Both the position numbers and the translations under genes were made by a program. Positions 1 through 11,496 of a stretch of 64,000 nt of DNA are shown here, piece by piece. This stretch comes from Humulus lupulus (taxonomy: Eukaryota; Streptophyta; Magnoliopsida; Rosales; Cannabaceae): NCBI RefSeq assembly GCF_963169125.1, contig NC_084795.1:130923701-130987700 (forward strand), in the 5' to 3' direction. How positions within the stretch are numbered: the stretch's first letter is position 1; each line of letters opens with the position of its first letter. Below the pieces are notes generated by a model that saw nothing but the letters and a program-made list of their open reading frames with translations, was not told where the DNA came from and made no database searches.

Positions 1-1045
1 GGTTAGGTGTTCAATTCCTTTGAAACATAGGGTTTTCAATAAGTTTCTATCTCGATGGTTTAGATCTTCTATGCATCTTCTTTTCTTTAGAAACTTATGG
101 TTTCTTATGTTTGGTTTTAGGAGTTTGCAATCCCGCTCTTGTCTCCAATATTCCAGTTTTGGTTAGGAAAATTAGGTAGTTTAGTATTATGACCTAGTTT
201 ATGTAGTTTATGTTCGTATGACCCAACATTTCAGGTACAATAAAGGTGTAAGTGTGTCTGGACCTAAGATGTCTAATGATGTATGATGGACTATGTCCGG
301 TAAGCTCGGTTGCCAAAATTTTATGACGCACCTAAGTGATGTCCGATGTATGATGGACTTTTGTCCGGGGCTTAATTGCCACCCCTATATAAACATTTAT
401 CTTTTTATTATATCTGACTTGTTATTATGACCCATAGTTACGATTATGATTATGACTTATGACCCATAGTTATGATTATGAGTACGACTATGACCTATGA
501 ATTATGATCTATGACTTATGATTTATGACAATGATTTAGATTATGATTTATGATATGATTTAGGTTATGATATGACCTAGGGTTTATTGTTGTATGATTA
601 GTATAAATAAGTTTTGGTATGACTCTTGTGAAATTTATGATATGTTTGATTATATGATTATATGACTAACTTTTGCTTGTATTTTCCTTACTGGGCTTAG
701 AAGCTCACCCCTTATGATGTTATTATTTCAGGAAATTAAGGATAGAAAGGTCGGTGGCGAGTGGGACCTTAGAGCTTCGTGATGTACTCGTGGGAACCAT
801 ATAGTCTAGGAAGATCAAGCGTGCCTATTTATTTATTTTTATTAAAGAATGTTTTCTTTTAAAGTTTTATTTTAAATGTTGCTCATTTTTATGTTAAAGA
901 CAATTATTTTATTTTTTTAAAACCATGGGTCCATGTATTTATTTTCAAGTTTTTATTCAATAGAAGAGAAATATTTATGAATTATGATCCAACGTTGTAT
1001 TCTTGGTAATCTATGAGAAATTACAGCGTTAAAAACTAGAATACT
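1..1045 (+). mobile_element. Partial LTR relic of a gypsy-type element
   Basis: No gene is seen here. The stretch resembles the second half of the solo LTRs found further on. At about 697-735 there is a 'ctgggctt..gctcac' block followed by a TTTCAGG acceptor-like site, then a T/A-rich tail, then 'gaaattacagcgtta' near 1016. The solo LTR at 15658-18113 has the same order of landmarks, with 'agattacagcctta' near its end. The 5' end lies outside the window and the expected CGTTACA terminus is not found, so the copy is truncated on both sides. The assignment rests on landmark order, not on an alignment. Confidence 0.4.
421..575. repeat. Degenerate TTATGA/GATTTATGA tandem array
   Basis: Variants of 'ttatgactatgac' and 'gatttatgatatg' repeat about 12-15 times with short period and many substitutions. 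It lies within the LTR relic and has no coding content. Confidence 0.6.
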
Positions 1046-1723
1046 TATTTGATTCTTTTAATGAAACATTGATTTTTTTTATTTTTATATTTTAACACTA
1101 AACATTTCCTTTGGAATTCTTCAATTCTTAAATTGATATATGATTATTATACTAAATACTTATTGTGATGTTTTGGGGTTTTGCTAGCATTGAATTTACT
1201 GAAACATATATATATAATTGTTTATCAGTAATTGTTGTTTCTTAATATTTATTGTTATAAGTTGTTTGCAACAGTTTGATATTTTATATTTTAGCAAGAA
1301 AACTCTATGTTGTTAATATGGGGAAAAAGTTTGAACATAAACTTTTTTAATTTTTCAAAAGTTTATGTAGGGTTGCTTTGGTGTTGATGATAAATTTTTG
1401 TTTCGTTAACAATATATGTTGTGTTGTTTTGGTGTTAATACAGCGTTGCATTAATTGAAACTAGGAGAAAAATAAAAAAAATTGCAACTAATGAGACCAT
1501 TAATTAAAACAACACTTAGAATTATATATTAACTGAAGGTTATGTTAATGATTAATTTTGGATAAAAACCAAAAGTCAACATTGAATAAAAACTTGACTA
1601 CAATCACATAACAACAACTAAAAATGAAAATATATTTTCAAACAATCCAATATTACCACATAACCAAAACTTAAACTAAGTAGACATAAAAAAAGGGATT
1701 TCCATGATCAGTCATACTTCATC
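1046..1723. other. AT-rich DNA, no gene seen
   Basis: Low-complexity A/T-rich sequence with no ORF or repeat structure I can support. It lies just beyond the 3' end of the minus-strand Ulp1-like gene and may hold its 3' UTR. Confidence 0.5.
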
Positions 1724-2891
1724 TTATGGACTTATTTGGAGCTCGCATTCACTAGCAACATATTCATTTTTTTTTTATCTTGGCATACAAATAAAATAGG
1801 ACAGCAAGCCTAGAACGATGGTCTTCGATACAAAAATTAGTTAACAAAATGAATTTTTCATCAACAAAATACTCAGCAAAAGAGTCAACAAAAATGTCGC
1901 AATCACTACAAAACATAAATAATTGAAAACCAAAAGCAAAATTAATAATTTAAAAATGAAAAGACATACAAATTTCAAATAATACTTACTTATCCTTTTG
2001 CTTGAGCAATCCATCAACCGTAACAATATCAAAATGAGCCTTTAGATCCCTACAACTTGTATTAGGATCAAACCTAAGATTGTAAAAATCAAGCAACTTG
2101 AAGAACAAATGCAACAAAATAGAATATGGCTCAATAGCCTTCATTGTTGTCATTTCATATCTTCCAGTCCTCAAAGAATTATACATTTAAATACACCATT
2201 TTTTGATATTTAAACGACCAAGAATCCAATGACTCTCATTTTTCATATTACTGGAAAACAACACATGATCAACATCAAACCATGGAGTACCACACATAAT
2301 TCTATTACCTTTAATAAACTGAGGAATAACATGCTTAAGACTCACAACAGAAGCATCCTTATCTTTCTTCAAAAATCTTTCATATATACAAAAAATATTT
2401 TCACTAAAGAAGAAATTTGTTGTTGTGAAGGAGACCTTAGGCACAGTTTCATACTTGTATTTCTTTCTCGGGTAATAGATGATGACATTAATATGATGAG
2501 AAATACAAAATAACATAAATAACTACAAAGAAACTACACAACAACTACAAAACGACAAAAACACATAGAAATGAGATAAACAAAAAACTCACCAAATCAG
2601 TTAAACATTCACCACAATGAATAAGGGTGTGAAACCACATCTTGTTCCCTATATCTTCAACTCCAAGATGAAAAAAATGTTTAATAATATTCTTATTCTT
2701 TGCATAAAGAATATTTTTCCTAAAATAATTAAAGTACAAGAATTAATATAAAAAAATCTTTCAAAAAATAATAATATACCTGGCCCTTTTATTTGGATCT
2801 TCATCAAGTCAATTATCAAAATCCTTCTCATGACCAATATCAAGAGGATTCCCAATATTGTCATCCAGATGACACAATCCTTTAACATAGG
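1724..2891 (-). pseudogene. Ulp1-like gene 1, catalytic (C-terminal) exons
   Basis: This is the protease part of a minus-strand gene whose N-terminal part lies beyond the Tat element (21325-26173). The upstream-most piece (about 2890-2780) is acidic. An exon at about 2723-2594 ends at a GTGAGT donor. The exon at 2516-2187 has the Ulp1/C48 hallmarks: 'TPWFDVDHVLFSSN' and 'ESHWILGRLNI', with the catalytic His before Trp. It runs into 'YNSL' after a stop, so the usual Asp (YDS) is Asn. A last exon begins at 1905 after a TTTTGTAG acceptor and encodes 'SDCDIFVDSFAEYFVD', with the catalytic Cys codon at 1899-1901. A run of ten A's near 1765 shifts the frame close to the C terminus. Families like this are carried by ULP-type (Kaonashi-like) MULEs. 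It is broken by stops, the Asn and the insertions. Confidence 0.65.
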
Positions 2892-3146
2892 TGTTATCCC
2901 AAAAATTTGAAAAGGATGATTTGGCAATAAAATTAACACATGGCATGAGTTAGTTGGATGATCTGGCTTAGCAGTAGCCCAATACATCAGTTAAGAAGTT
3001 GAATTGCTTGAGAGATGCATGGTCAAGTCAAATACACCCAAGGAGTGTTTGGCTCAGACCTCAGTTTGAAGACCTAATTGATTGGTTCAAACCCAAGTCC
3101 AAGGAGCTTAAAGGAGGGGTTTGGATTTTGGCTCGAGGGATAAAGG

Positions 3147-3680
3147 CAGGAGATCCGATCGGACCTTAGCTTGGGAGCCTCTCAAGCATTTGGCTCGGAT
3201 GTGGCCGAGGTAAGAAGGCTAAGGGAAAGAAGTCCCATGCAAGCCAACGATTGGGACTTAGATTTCAGTCAAGGGAAGGCCACATAATGCCCGATCGGAC
3301 ATGGTTGAAGATGCCAAGGGGAGAGATGCCTCGGACTTGTCCGAGGTGAAATGCTAGGAAGGAAGGCTCGGACCACCTTGGTCCGAGGAGAAGGCCACAA
3401 GGTCCGATCGGACCTTGATTGGAGAAGGTATGCCTCGGACTTGTCCGAGGTGAAAGGCAAGAGAGAAGGTTGGCTCGGACCACCTTGGTCCGAGGAGAGG
3501 GCATGTGAAGGATGGCTCGGACCACCTTGGTCCGAGGAGAAGGCTACAAGGTCCGATCGGACCTTGATTGAAGGAGGTAGGCTCGGACTTACCCGAGGAG
3601 GGAGTCCAAGGGAGTTGGCTCGGACCACCTTGGTCCGAGGAGAGCCAAGCATGCATGACCTTTTGTCCGAGGAGAGCATG
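3147..3680. repeat. Palindromic word array in the 5' LTR (TCGGACC family)
   Basis: Two perfect 20-bp palindromes CAAGGTCCGATCGGACCTTG lie at 3398-3417 and 3547-3566. Four copies of CTCGGACCA-CCT-TGGTCCGAG lie at 3367, 3474, 3516 and 3619. Two copies of CCTCGGACTTGTCCGAGG lie at 3329 and 3433. There are several partial words (3151, 3291, 3580, 3662). The identical set is in the 3' LTR at +17,069. The array is upstream of the TATA box, in the U3 region, where enhancer or silencing signals would be expected. Confidence 0.85.
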
Positions 3681-3913
3681 CATATATCACCTTGGTCCAC
3701 GAAAAGCTTGAAGGAGTAATCAACATGCATGTGAGACTACGTCAAAATCCCCGGAACGGCTTCAGCAAGAATTGGTCTAAGCACCCGGGAATCTCTCATT
3801 CCTCACTCAAATTGAGGAATTAGTTGTATTTTAAATATTTCTTGTAATATAAATATAAGATGAATAATAAAATATCCCGATCTAAAGGGGATATCAGTTG
3901 AGGATCCTAGACC

Positions 3914-3923
3914 TATAAATAAA
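3914..3923 (+). promoter_or_regulatory. LTR TATA box (TATAAATAAA)
   Basis: 'cctaTATAAATAAAgggttggg'-type context, about 340 bp before the LTR end. The related right-hand element has TATAAATAGGG in the same context (62218). The copy in the 3' LTR is at 20983. RNA would start roughly 25-35 bp downstream. Confidence 0.7.
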
Positions 3924-4255
3924 GGGTTGGGAGGATCGTAAGGGGACTTTTGGCAAATTGAGAGTTAACCTGAGTTCTAGAGAGAGAAAGTGGTTTTTTC
4001 TGGAGAGAACCCCTCTTTTTGTATTCTGGAATATTTGCACTGAAGAAACTCAGTTGACACGGGTTCATCTGATCTTGAGTGTGAATACAGTAATAAAATC
4101 TCTAAGTGGATTAGGATATTACCGATCATCGGGGCTGAACCACTATAAAATCTCGTGTTATTTTCTTTATTAAAACTGTCTGTTGTCGTTTACATTCTCT
4201 TGAAGGCTTGTCGTTATTGACGTTCTCACGTCGTTGGCTAAAAACGCAGTCAACA

Positions 4256-4276
4256 TTTTGGTGCTTTCATTGAGAG
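4256..4276 (+). other. Primer-binding-site region of the Tat element
   Basis: The sequence TTTTGGTGCTTTCATTGAGAG follows the 5' LTR directly, where minus-strand priming occurs. The right-hand Tat-like element has nearly the same sequence after its LTR (62482). I cannot assign the tRNA with confidence. Confidence 0.55.
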
Positions 4277-4310
4277 CCTGAAGAGAAAGACAGACAGTCC
4301 CTGAAGTAAT

Positions 4311-6175
4311 ATGGCGCCTAAGAACACCATCGCGGCCTCCAAGAGGGCAAGCACCTCTAAGGAGCATGCTAGATGAGAGGGTCCTAGCGTTCAAGATCGT
4401 GAGAATGAGCCTAGGGTCGTGCTCGAGGATGTAACTCCAGAAATTGAAGAACTCCAGTAGACCATGAGCGCATTCCAGGAGGAGCTAGCTCAGTTCAATG
4501 CTAGGGAGGAGGCCTTTGCTGAGGAAATGGCCAAGCAGAGACGGGATATGGACGCTAGGAGCGAGGAGATCCGTCGACAGCAGGAGGAGGCCAACAGGCA
4601 ACATCGCGAAGCTGCACTTGCTCTGGAGGCAGCTACGCAACTGACCAGAGCCAATGCTCAAGCTGCACCTGGGGTGACACCCACCCCAGAGGCAAGGACC
4701 ACAGAGGCTAGTCGTAAGAGAACCGATAGGCCAGGTAGGGATGGTGATAACCCACCTGGTCATGAGGAGGAGGGAGTTCGATCGCGCACTGCCTCAACCC
4801 AGAGGGGAAACTCTAAGACCCCCTGAAAGAGCCACAGATCAGAGACTTCGAGATCAAGGAGTCATAAGTCAGGCAGCAAGAAAACACCTTCTGAGCAGGA
4901 GCACAATAAAGCTCCTCGTGGTAAAGAGACTTCCCAATTCAAAGATGGACATGGGCGTGATGAAGCTGACAGTCACCACACCAACCAGTCGAAGGAGAAG
5001 AATAATAACCGACGAGGAGGAGAAGGTCAACCAGCTCAAACAGGAAAGCCACCACGGCATCCCAACCAACGTAATGGCAAGGAGCACGCTCCACCTAGCA
5101 GACCTTCCGAGAAGACTCGGAGTACGGTGTTCGACCGATTGGGAAAGAACACTGTTCAGAAGGACCTGAGGGATGTCATTGATGACAGAAGGAGGACCGT
5201 CTCGGTCGAAGGGTAGGAGCCAATCCGTCCTACCAGTCGAGTGGAAATACTCGATGATGGTGTGCTAGATAGGAGTGCCTGACTAGGCGATCCCGAGGGT
5301 TCGTCCCCAGCAGTGGCCCCGGGCATCCAAGCCCAACTTGATGCTTTGACGGCGGCAGTCCAAAGTTTTTCAAAATAACCAGTTATTGATCCGGTAGACC
5401 ATAGAAGTGGTAGCCCTTTCTGTGCTAGAATAAGAGCAGCCCAACCACCAAGGAAATACAAAGCACCGGTATTGCCAGTTTATACAGAAAAGGCAGACCC
5501 GATGAGACACGTTGGAAAGTTCGAAGATCAGATGGAGCTGCTTGGGGTGAGTGATGACTACCGCTGCAGAGTCTTCCCCACCATGTTATCAGACACTGCC
5601 CAGGAGTGGTACTGGAAGTATAAACCAGACTCCATCACCTCTTGGAGAGCTTTAGGAAGGAGTTCTGCAGGCAGTTTAGTACTGCCCGAACCCCTCCTGT
5701 TTATGCCAACCACTTGGTGGATATTAGGCAGGGTAAAGATGAGTCTCTCAAGAACTACATTCAAAGGTTTATGAGTGAAGCAAATCGAGCTACCGCGGTT
5801 GGAGATGAAGGGAAAATGGTGGCAATCTCCTCCGGTATTATTTATCGAAGTCCTTTGTGGGACAGCATTCACCGCCATCCAATTTCAACTTTACAGCAGT
5901 TTTTAGACAGAGCAGATAAGTATATGAATTTGGATGATGCTATTGAAAAAGGAGAAAATGGGTTGAACAATCCTAGTGGATCTGAGGATACCCCGAAGGA
6001 TAGTGGAAATGATCAAGGCGGTAATAAGAAACGCGGGAATAACGGGTCTGACCGCCGCAATGAGAAAAAGGCTAAGTCGGGATCAAATGACAAACCAACG
6101 AAGTATGAACCTCGATTCACCAACTATACCACTCTTTTGGCGACCCGAGCGGAGATCTATCTAGCCAGTCATTAG
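4311..6175 (+). pseudogene. Tat gag (coat protein region), decayed
   Basis: The frame opens at ATG 4311 (MAPKNT..). It holds a charged, coiled-coil-like stretch at about 4464-4640 rich in E, R and Q. Then come a basic/serine-rich linker and the conserved gag core from about 5440, with 'YTEKADPMRHVGKFEDQME', 'TAQEWYWKY', 'FRKEFCRQF' and 'FMSEANRA'. In-frame stops lie at 4374, 4458, 4824, 5214, 5280 and 5376. A one-base frameshift lies near 5640, after 'SITSW'. A TAG at 6173 closes this block before the zinc knuckle. Several stops are explained by C-to-T change (CGA to TGA, CAG to TAG). The product would form particles in the cytoplasm, but this copy cannot make it whole. Confidence 0.8.
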
Positions 6176-6214
6176 GAGGTCCCTTACCGTAGACCCCCAC
6201 CAATCAAGAAGGAG

Positions 6215-7261
6215 ATGAGTAAGAGGGATAAGAACAAGTTATGTCGTTTCCATGGAGACTATGGTCACGACACGAATGAGTGTAATCACCTTAAGGATGA
6301 AATAGAGTTTCTCTTCCGGTCGGGAAAACTAAAGAAGTACAAAGCAGAGAAGATCCAGGGAGAGGGGAGCAACAATAATCCTGGTTTCAAGCGGCAACGG
6401 TCCCCACCTTTGCAACCTGAACCTGTGGACTTCACATTAGATACTATATGTGGAGGACCCCATCTTGCTGGGGATAGCAACAAGGAGAGAGAGAGGTATG
6501 CTCACACCCTTCGTCATGAGTTGGGTGCGGCATCCACCCCCGAGGTTATGACGGTGGAGGAACGACCATCCAAGAACCCAAGGTATGAAAGTGAGTCCCT
6601 CACTTTCACTGAAGAAGATGCCAAACACGTGAGGTACCCTCACAATGATCCTCTTGTGGTGACAGTCCAAATAGCTAATATGAAGGTGAAAAGATGTCTG
6701 GTTGATACGGGAAGCTCCGTAAACATTATTTATAAGTCCTCTTTTGAAAAGATGAAGCTATCCATCAATGACTTGAAACCTTGCTCTCACGTCATTTATG
6801 GGTTTACTGGAGAAGGACTGTCACCAGCTGGGACAATCAAGTTACCAGTCACGATGGGGGAAGCTCCCAAGCATGAAACCGTGATGAGCGAGTTCTTGAT
6901 TGTTGACTGCCTGTCCGCCTACAATGTGGTTATTGGTCAGCCACTACTTACCAACTTGCATGCGGTAGTTTCAATTTGGCACCTATCTATGAAGTTCCCG
7001 ACCAGCGCTGGCATAGGCTGTGTCCAAGGAGACCAAAGGGAAGCTAGAGAGTGCTATAATGCCTCGATAGCTAAGGCGAAGAAAGGTGTCAAGGAGAACA
7101 ACATGATTATGTGTGTTGAGAAAGAGGAGGTGGATGAGATGGATGTAGACAAGAGTCTTGTAGTGGTGAACGAAGAAGAGATGTTAGAGGAGTGTGGCCA
7201 GGAGAGCACTCCTAGTTTGAAAGAGCAGAAGACCCCATCCGGTGATGAAGTCACCAAATAG
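6215..7261 (+). pseudogene. Tat gag zinc knuckle and aspartic protease
   Basis: This block is in the same frame as the 3' part of gag. It begins with a knuckle-like motif 'CRFHGDYGHDTNEC' (C-X2-H-X4-H-X4-C), typical of Tat gag, followed by 'LKDEIEFL'. The protease active site is 'LVDTGSSVNIIY' (around 6697), and the conserved second motif is 'YNVVIGQPLL'. An acidic tail follows. The block ends at TAG 7259-7261, and the same frame then continues into RT. The stop may be a mutation; a programmed readthrough is possible but nothing specific supports it. The protease would cut the Gag-Pol polyprotein. Confidence 0.85.
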
Positions 7262-7321
7262 GGCGTTGCCCAAAGCGAGGGAAGAGATTTTGATCCTCAC
7301 TTTGGGGATTATGAAAGTGAT

Positions 7322-8122
7322 GTGGGACCGTCCGAGGAGTTGGAGGAGGTCCCTATAGATGAGAATGACCCAACGAGAGGGGTCAAGATTGGGAAGAAGT
7401 TGAAAGCTGAAGTGAGAGTACAGTTGATAGAATTCTTGCGAAGGAATCAAGATGTCTTCGCCTGGTCTCACAAGGATATGGTGGGTATCTCACCAACTGT
7501 GATCAGCCACGTGCTCAACGTGGATGAAAGATATCCAGCAGTACAGCAGAAGAGGAGATTACTTGACAAGGATCGAGCAAAGACTCTTAAGGAGGAGGTA
7601 GAGCGATTGAAGGAGAACGAGTTTATCAGAGAGGCATACTACCCAGCCTGGGTTTCAAACCCAGTGTTGGTGCCCAAACCCAATGGAAAGTGGAGGACCT
7701 GTGTAGATTTTACTGATCTGAATAAGGCATGCCCAAAGGATTGCTTTCCTTTACCGAGAATAGATCAGTTAGTAGATGCAACCTCTGGTCACGAGACCTT
7801 GTCCTTCATGGATGCGTATTCGGGGTACAACCAGATCAGCATACATCCTCCTGATGAAGAGCATACCAGCTTCCGAACAGATATAGGGCTATACTGCTAT
7901 AAGGTCATGCCCTTCGGATTAAAGAATGCAGGAGCTACCTACCAGCGCTTGGTGAATGGTATGTTTCGTGACTTAATTGGCAAGAGCATGGAGGTATATG
8001 TAGACGATATGTTGGTGAAATCAAAGGAAGCTGGGGGGCACGTGGGAGACTTAGAAGAGTGCTTTGCAATATTGAGGAGGTATAACATGAAGTTAACCCC
8101 CTCAAGTGTTCATTTGGGGTAG
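7322..8122 (+). pseudogene. Tat reverse transcriptase domain
   Basis: The RT palm is easily read: 'KWRTCVDFTDLNKACPKD' (about 7688), 'LSFMDAYSGYNQISI', 'MPFGLKNAGATYQRLV' and the catalytic 'VYVDDMLVKS' (about 7996). It is read in the gag/protease frame and loses that frame near 8105. The next frame continues with 'FGVGSGKFLGFIVNSRGIE', so a single frameshift splits RT from RNase H. RT would copy the genomic RNA to DNA in the particle. The catalytic YVDD is intact. Confidence 0.9.
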
Positions 8123-8815
8123 GTTCTGGAAAATTCCTTAGGTTTATTGTTAACTCCCGAGGAATAGAGACAAACCCAGAAAAGATCAAGGCTCTCATAG
8201 AGATGAAGTCTCCAACAAGAATAAAGGATGTGCAAAGCTTGACTGGACAGATTGCCGCTCTGAGCAGGTTCGTTTCGAAATCAACGGACAAGTGCGTTCC
8301 GTTTTTTAACCTGCTCAAAGGAGGCAAGAAGTTTGAGTGGACCGCAGAGTGTGAACAAGCTTTCCAGGCGATAAAGGAGCATTTGGCCCAACCTCCTGTT
8401 CTTTCCAACCCAGTTGATGGAGAAGACCTATTTATGTATCTAGCAGTCACCGAGCACGCCGTTAGTGCTGCCTTAGTACGTGAGGAGGATAAGGTGCAGC
8501 ACCCAGTATATTATGTTAGCAAGCGATTGATAGGAGCGGAGTCCCGGTACCCCATGATCGAGAAGTTGGCTTACTTCTTGGTACTTGCGTCACGAAAGTT
8601 GCGGCCATACTTCCAGGCACACCCCGTCAAGGTCCTTACTGACCAGCCTCTTCGCCAAGTTTTACAAAAGCTGGAGTCGTCTGGTCGGCTACTTAAATGG
8701 GCGGTTGAGCTAGGCCAATTTGAAATCAAGTACCAACCAAGGACTGCTATTAAAGGTCAAGCTTTAGCAGATTTCATCGCTGAATGTACCGGAATCACTG
8801 AGGTCTCCGACGAAC
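8123..8815 (+). pseudogene. Tat RNase H (gypsy-type, first RNase H)
   Basis: Reading continues in frame 1 through the RT connection ('SLTGQIAALSRFVSKSTDK') and the 'FEWTAECEQAFQAIKEHLA' segment. The gypsy-type RNase H fold follows, with 'PVYYVSKRLIGAESRYP' and 'EKLAYFLVLASRKLRPYFQ', then 'VLTDQPLRQVL'. It ends near 'IKGQALADFIAECTG'. It would degrade RNA of the RNA-DNA hybrid. It is separated from the RT frame by the shift near 8105. Confidence 0.85.
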
Positions 8816-8849
8816 AAGAAGGTGTTACTAGGCAGAAAGAAGAAATTCC

Positions 8850-9297
8850 TACTTGGCAACTTTTTGTTGATGGGTCGTCGAATGAGCATCATTCAGGAGC
8901 TGGGATAATTTTAGTCACACCAGAGAAGCATCAAATTCATTGTGCACTAAGATTCGGATTTAATGCTTCCAACAATGAGGCGGAGTATGAAGCCCTTTTA
9001 GCAGGCTAGCGATTAGCTAAAGATGTACGTGCCCGATCGGTGGAAATAAACAGTGATTCCCAATTGGTGGTCTATCAAGTATTGGGGGAATACCAGGCAA
9101 GGGGCCTACGCATGGTGGCATACTTAAACAAAACCAAAGATTTGTTAGCCCAGTTTGAGGAGTATACCATCAAGCTAGTACCATGGGAGCAGAATTCCAA
9201 TGCCGATGCTCTAGCAAAGCTTGCTAGTGCAAAAGATGCCGAAACTCTGAATATAGTACCGGTAGAATACTTGGCGGAGCAGAGCATTGATAGATAA
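8850..9297 (+). pseudogene. Second, archaeal-type RNase H of the Tat lineage
   Basis: A second RNase H lies directly after the first. The four acidic catalytic positions are visible: D in 'LFVDGSSN', E in 'NNEAEYEALLAG', D in 'INSDSQLVV' and D in 'NSNADALAKLAS'. A TAG at 9007 (after 'LLAG', where Leu is usual) and a TAA at 9295 break the frame. An additional plant/archaeal-type RNase H is a known acquisition of the Tat group, so this domain supports the lineage call. Confidence 0.85.
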
Positions 9298-9303
9298 GAG
9301 GCC

Positions 9304-10557
9304 ATGCCGATCACAATAGCCGACACCTGGATGACTCCCTTCATTACTTACCTTGAGCAAGGGACCCTCCCAGATGGTCGTAATGAATCAAGGAAGGTTA
9401 TGAGGCAAGCTGCTAGATACACCATGGTGGATGGGGTGCTGTATAGGAGAGGATACTCCTTACCTCTACTTAGGTGCATAACGCCCGACCAGTCAAAGAA
9501 CTTATTAGCTGAGGTGCATGAGGGGTTTTGTGGAGATCATGCTGGGGGGCAGAGTCTATCTAAAAAGATCTTGAGGCAAGGCTTTTTCTGGCCTACCATG
9601 AACAAGGACTCTATGGAATACGTAAGGAGGTGTGACAAATGCCAAAGATTTTCTAAAGTGCCCAGAGCACCCCCAAATGTTTTGAAGCAAATGCAAAGTC
9701 AGTGGCCTTTTGCAGTGTGGGGCATTGATCTGATCGGGAAGTTTCCCAAAGGAAAAGGAGGAGTGCAGTTTGCAGTGGTCGCGGTAGATTATTTTACTAA
9801 GTGGACTAAGGCCGAGCCATTAGCCATGATCACATCGAAGAAAGTATTGGACTTTGTTGTTAAGAACATAATATGTCGCTATGGTCTGCCTAAGAAGATA
9901 GTGTCTGACAATGGCACCCAATTTGACAGCGACATATTTACCAATTTTTGCACTCGGCATGGCATCACCAAAAGTTTCTCCTCGGTAGCCCATCCTCAAG
10001 CCAATGGGCAGGTTGAAGCGGTGAACAAAACATTAAAGGACACTCTAAAGAAGCGCCTGGACCAAGCTAAGGGTGCTTGGGCAGAAGAGTTACCAGAGGT
10101 CCTTTGGTCATATAGGACAACTGCTCGGATGGCAACTGGTCATACCCCATTCTCTTTAGCATATGGGTATGAAGCCATGTTACCTGTGGAGATAGACCCA
10201 CCATCTCATATAAGGACCATGTACAACCAAGAGGAGAACCATCAATTGTTAGCAGAATCATTGGACTTCCTCGAGGAGAGAAGAGAGGAGGCAAGCCTAA
10301 GAGTTGCTGCTCATCAGCAAAAAGTGGCACGCTACTTCAATTCCAAAGTGTGAGATCGAAAGTTCCAGGTCGGAGATTTGGTCCTTAGAAAGGTGTTTGT
10401 AAGAGACCCAGTAGCTGGTGTGCTAGGACCAAACTGGGAAGGACCGTATCAAATTGAGCAAGTCTTGCCGCCCGGCACCTACAAGCTTGCTCGGTTGAAT
10501 GGAGAGCTGATCAGGAACTACTGGAATGGCGAGCACTTGAGAAAATATTATCAATAA
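9304..10557 (+). pseudogene. Tat integrase
   Basis: The N-terminal HHCC zinc site is visible: 'HEGFCGDHAGGQ' then 'CDKCQRF'. The D,D-35-E core is visible as 'AVWGIDLIGKFPKG', 'IVSDNGTQFDS' and 'HPQANGQVEAVNKTLK'. The C-terminal 'FQVGDLVLRKV..GPNWEGPYQI' region ends at TAA 10555-10557, with a TGA at 10351 (R to stop) inside. No chromodomain is seen, which fits Tat rather than chromoviruses. It would insert the cDNA with a 5-bp target duplication, as seen at the element ends. Confidence 0.9.
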
Positions 10558-11496
10558 ATACTGCTTGCAGAGTAGTATCTTTGTATCAAGTGCTTAACTT
10601 GTTATTTAAGTTTTTTGTTTGTGAACTGGTTATTTGCTACCCAGTCACATTATTTTGAACAATGTTATTTTGTTTAGAACTCGTTGTTAGACACGTTTTG
10701 TCACTTATTATTACGAGTAATAAAAGAGACCATGCGCAGCATGGTCGAATCTTGCTACAAATTTTGCATATGTGTTGATTATTCTTGCTTGGCAGTGTTC
10801 AACTGTCATAATAATTTAAACAAAACAGGTCTTCTAAAAACTAAGTGTAAATATATACCGGGCAGTGTTCAACTGGTCGGTATCATGATATGAAAGACCA
10901 ATGTTTAAATAATGTTTTTGTAGTGGTCAACTACTGAAATATGTTCGTATATTTTATGTGTTTCACGAGTAGCGACTACTCGGACAAATTCGATCAAGTA
11001 GCAAGTGATTAAGGATTTATCAACCCTCAATCACTTGGGGGGCACATAGGGTATACTGGGTTTATTTCAACACAGGCAATAAGAGCACGAGCAAATATAT
11101 TTGTTTTTGGGCTGACTTGTAAGTTTGGAAGTCTAAAATGGCCATTAAGCTAACTTGTTTTACAAAGCTTAAGTAACTTAGAATTTTTTAAAAATTTTAA
11201 GTTAGAAACAGATATTCGTGTAATGATAAAATTTATGCTCATAAAAAGTTAGAGCAATAAGAGCATGAGGAAGTATATTTAGTATGGACTTATGGAATGG
11301 TTAAAATTTCTAAGTTAGAAAACTAAATACTCATGTGAAATTAAAAGCATCTAAGAACTTTACTATGTACAATAAAAACTTAAAAGTTTAGAGTTGTCAT
11401 CAAAGAAAAAAGTAAAGTGCTAATTGTCAAAATAGCTCACTAGTCCGAGCAACAATATACAAAGTAAAGCAAACTATGATGAACTACGAGAAGGAG
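10558..11496. other. Tat non-coding region 3' of pol
   Basis: No gene is seen. The stretch holds an internal polypurine motif (11033-11044). It also holds a pair of 24-bp direct repeats 'caataagagcacgag..' / 'caataagagcatgag..' at 11077-11100 and 11255-11278. The 3' end of the antisense gene is at 11497. Confidence 0.6.
11033..11044 (+). other. Internal polypurine-tract copy
   Basis: ACTTGGGGGGCA here is identical to the sequence just before the 3' LTR (19947-19958). A second plus-strand initiation site or the fossil of an earlier 3' end are both possible. Confidence 0.5.

Larger units (their letters stand above)
2892..4255 (+). repeat. 5' LTR of the Tat element
   Basis: 1364 bp, TG...CA ends, offset exactly 17,069 from the 3' LTR. 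Differences seen by eye from the 3' copy lie at about 2912 and 2914, 3272, 3953 and 3970. It contains an array of palindromic words (3147-3680), a TATA box and the likely RNA start. Confidence 0.95.

Noticed and set aside
421..575. CRISPR-like or satellite array
   Set aside because: The repeat is short-period, degenerate and without unique spacers; CRISPR arrays are not expected in plant nuclear DNA.
3265..3730. Overlapping open frames on both strands in the Tat LTR (also 20334-20799)
   Set aside because: They arise because the palindromic GC-rich words are free of stops in several frames; the products are repeats of the same word and the two LTR copies are identical. No gene is supported.
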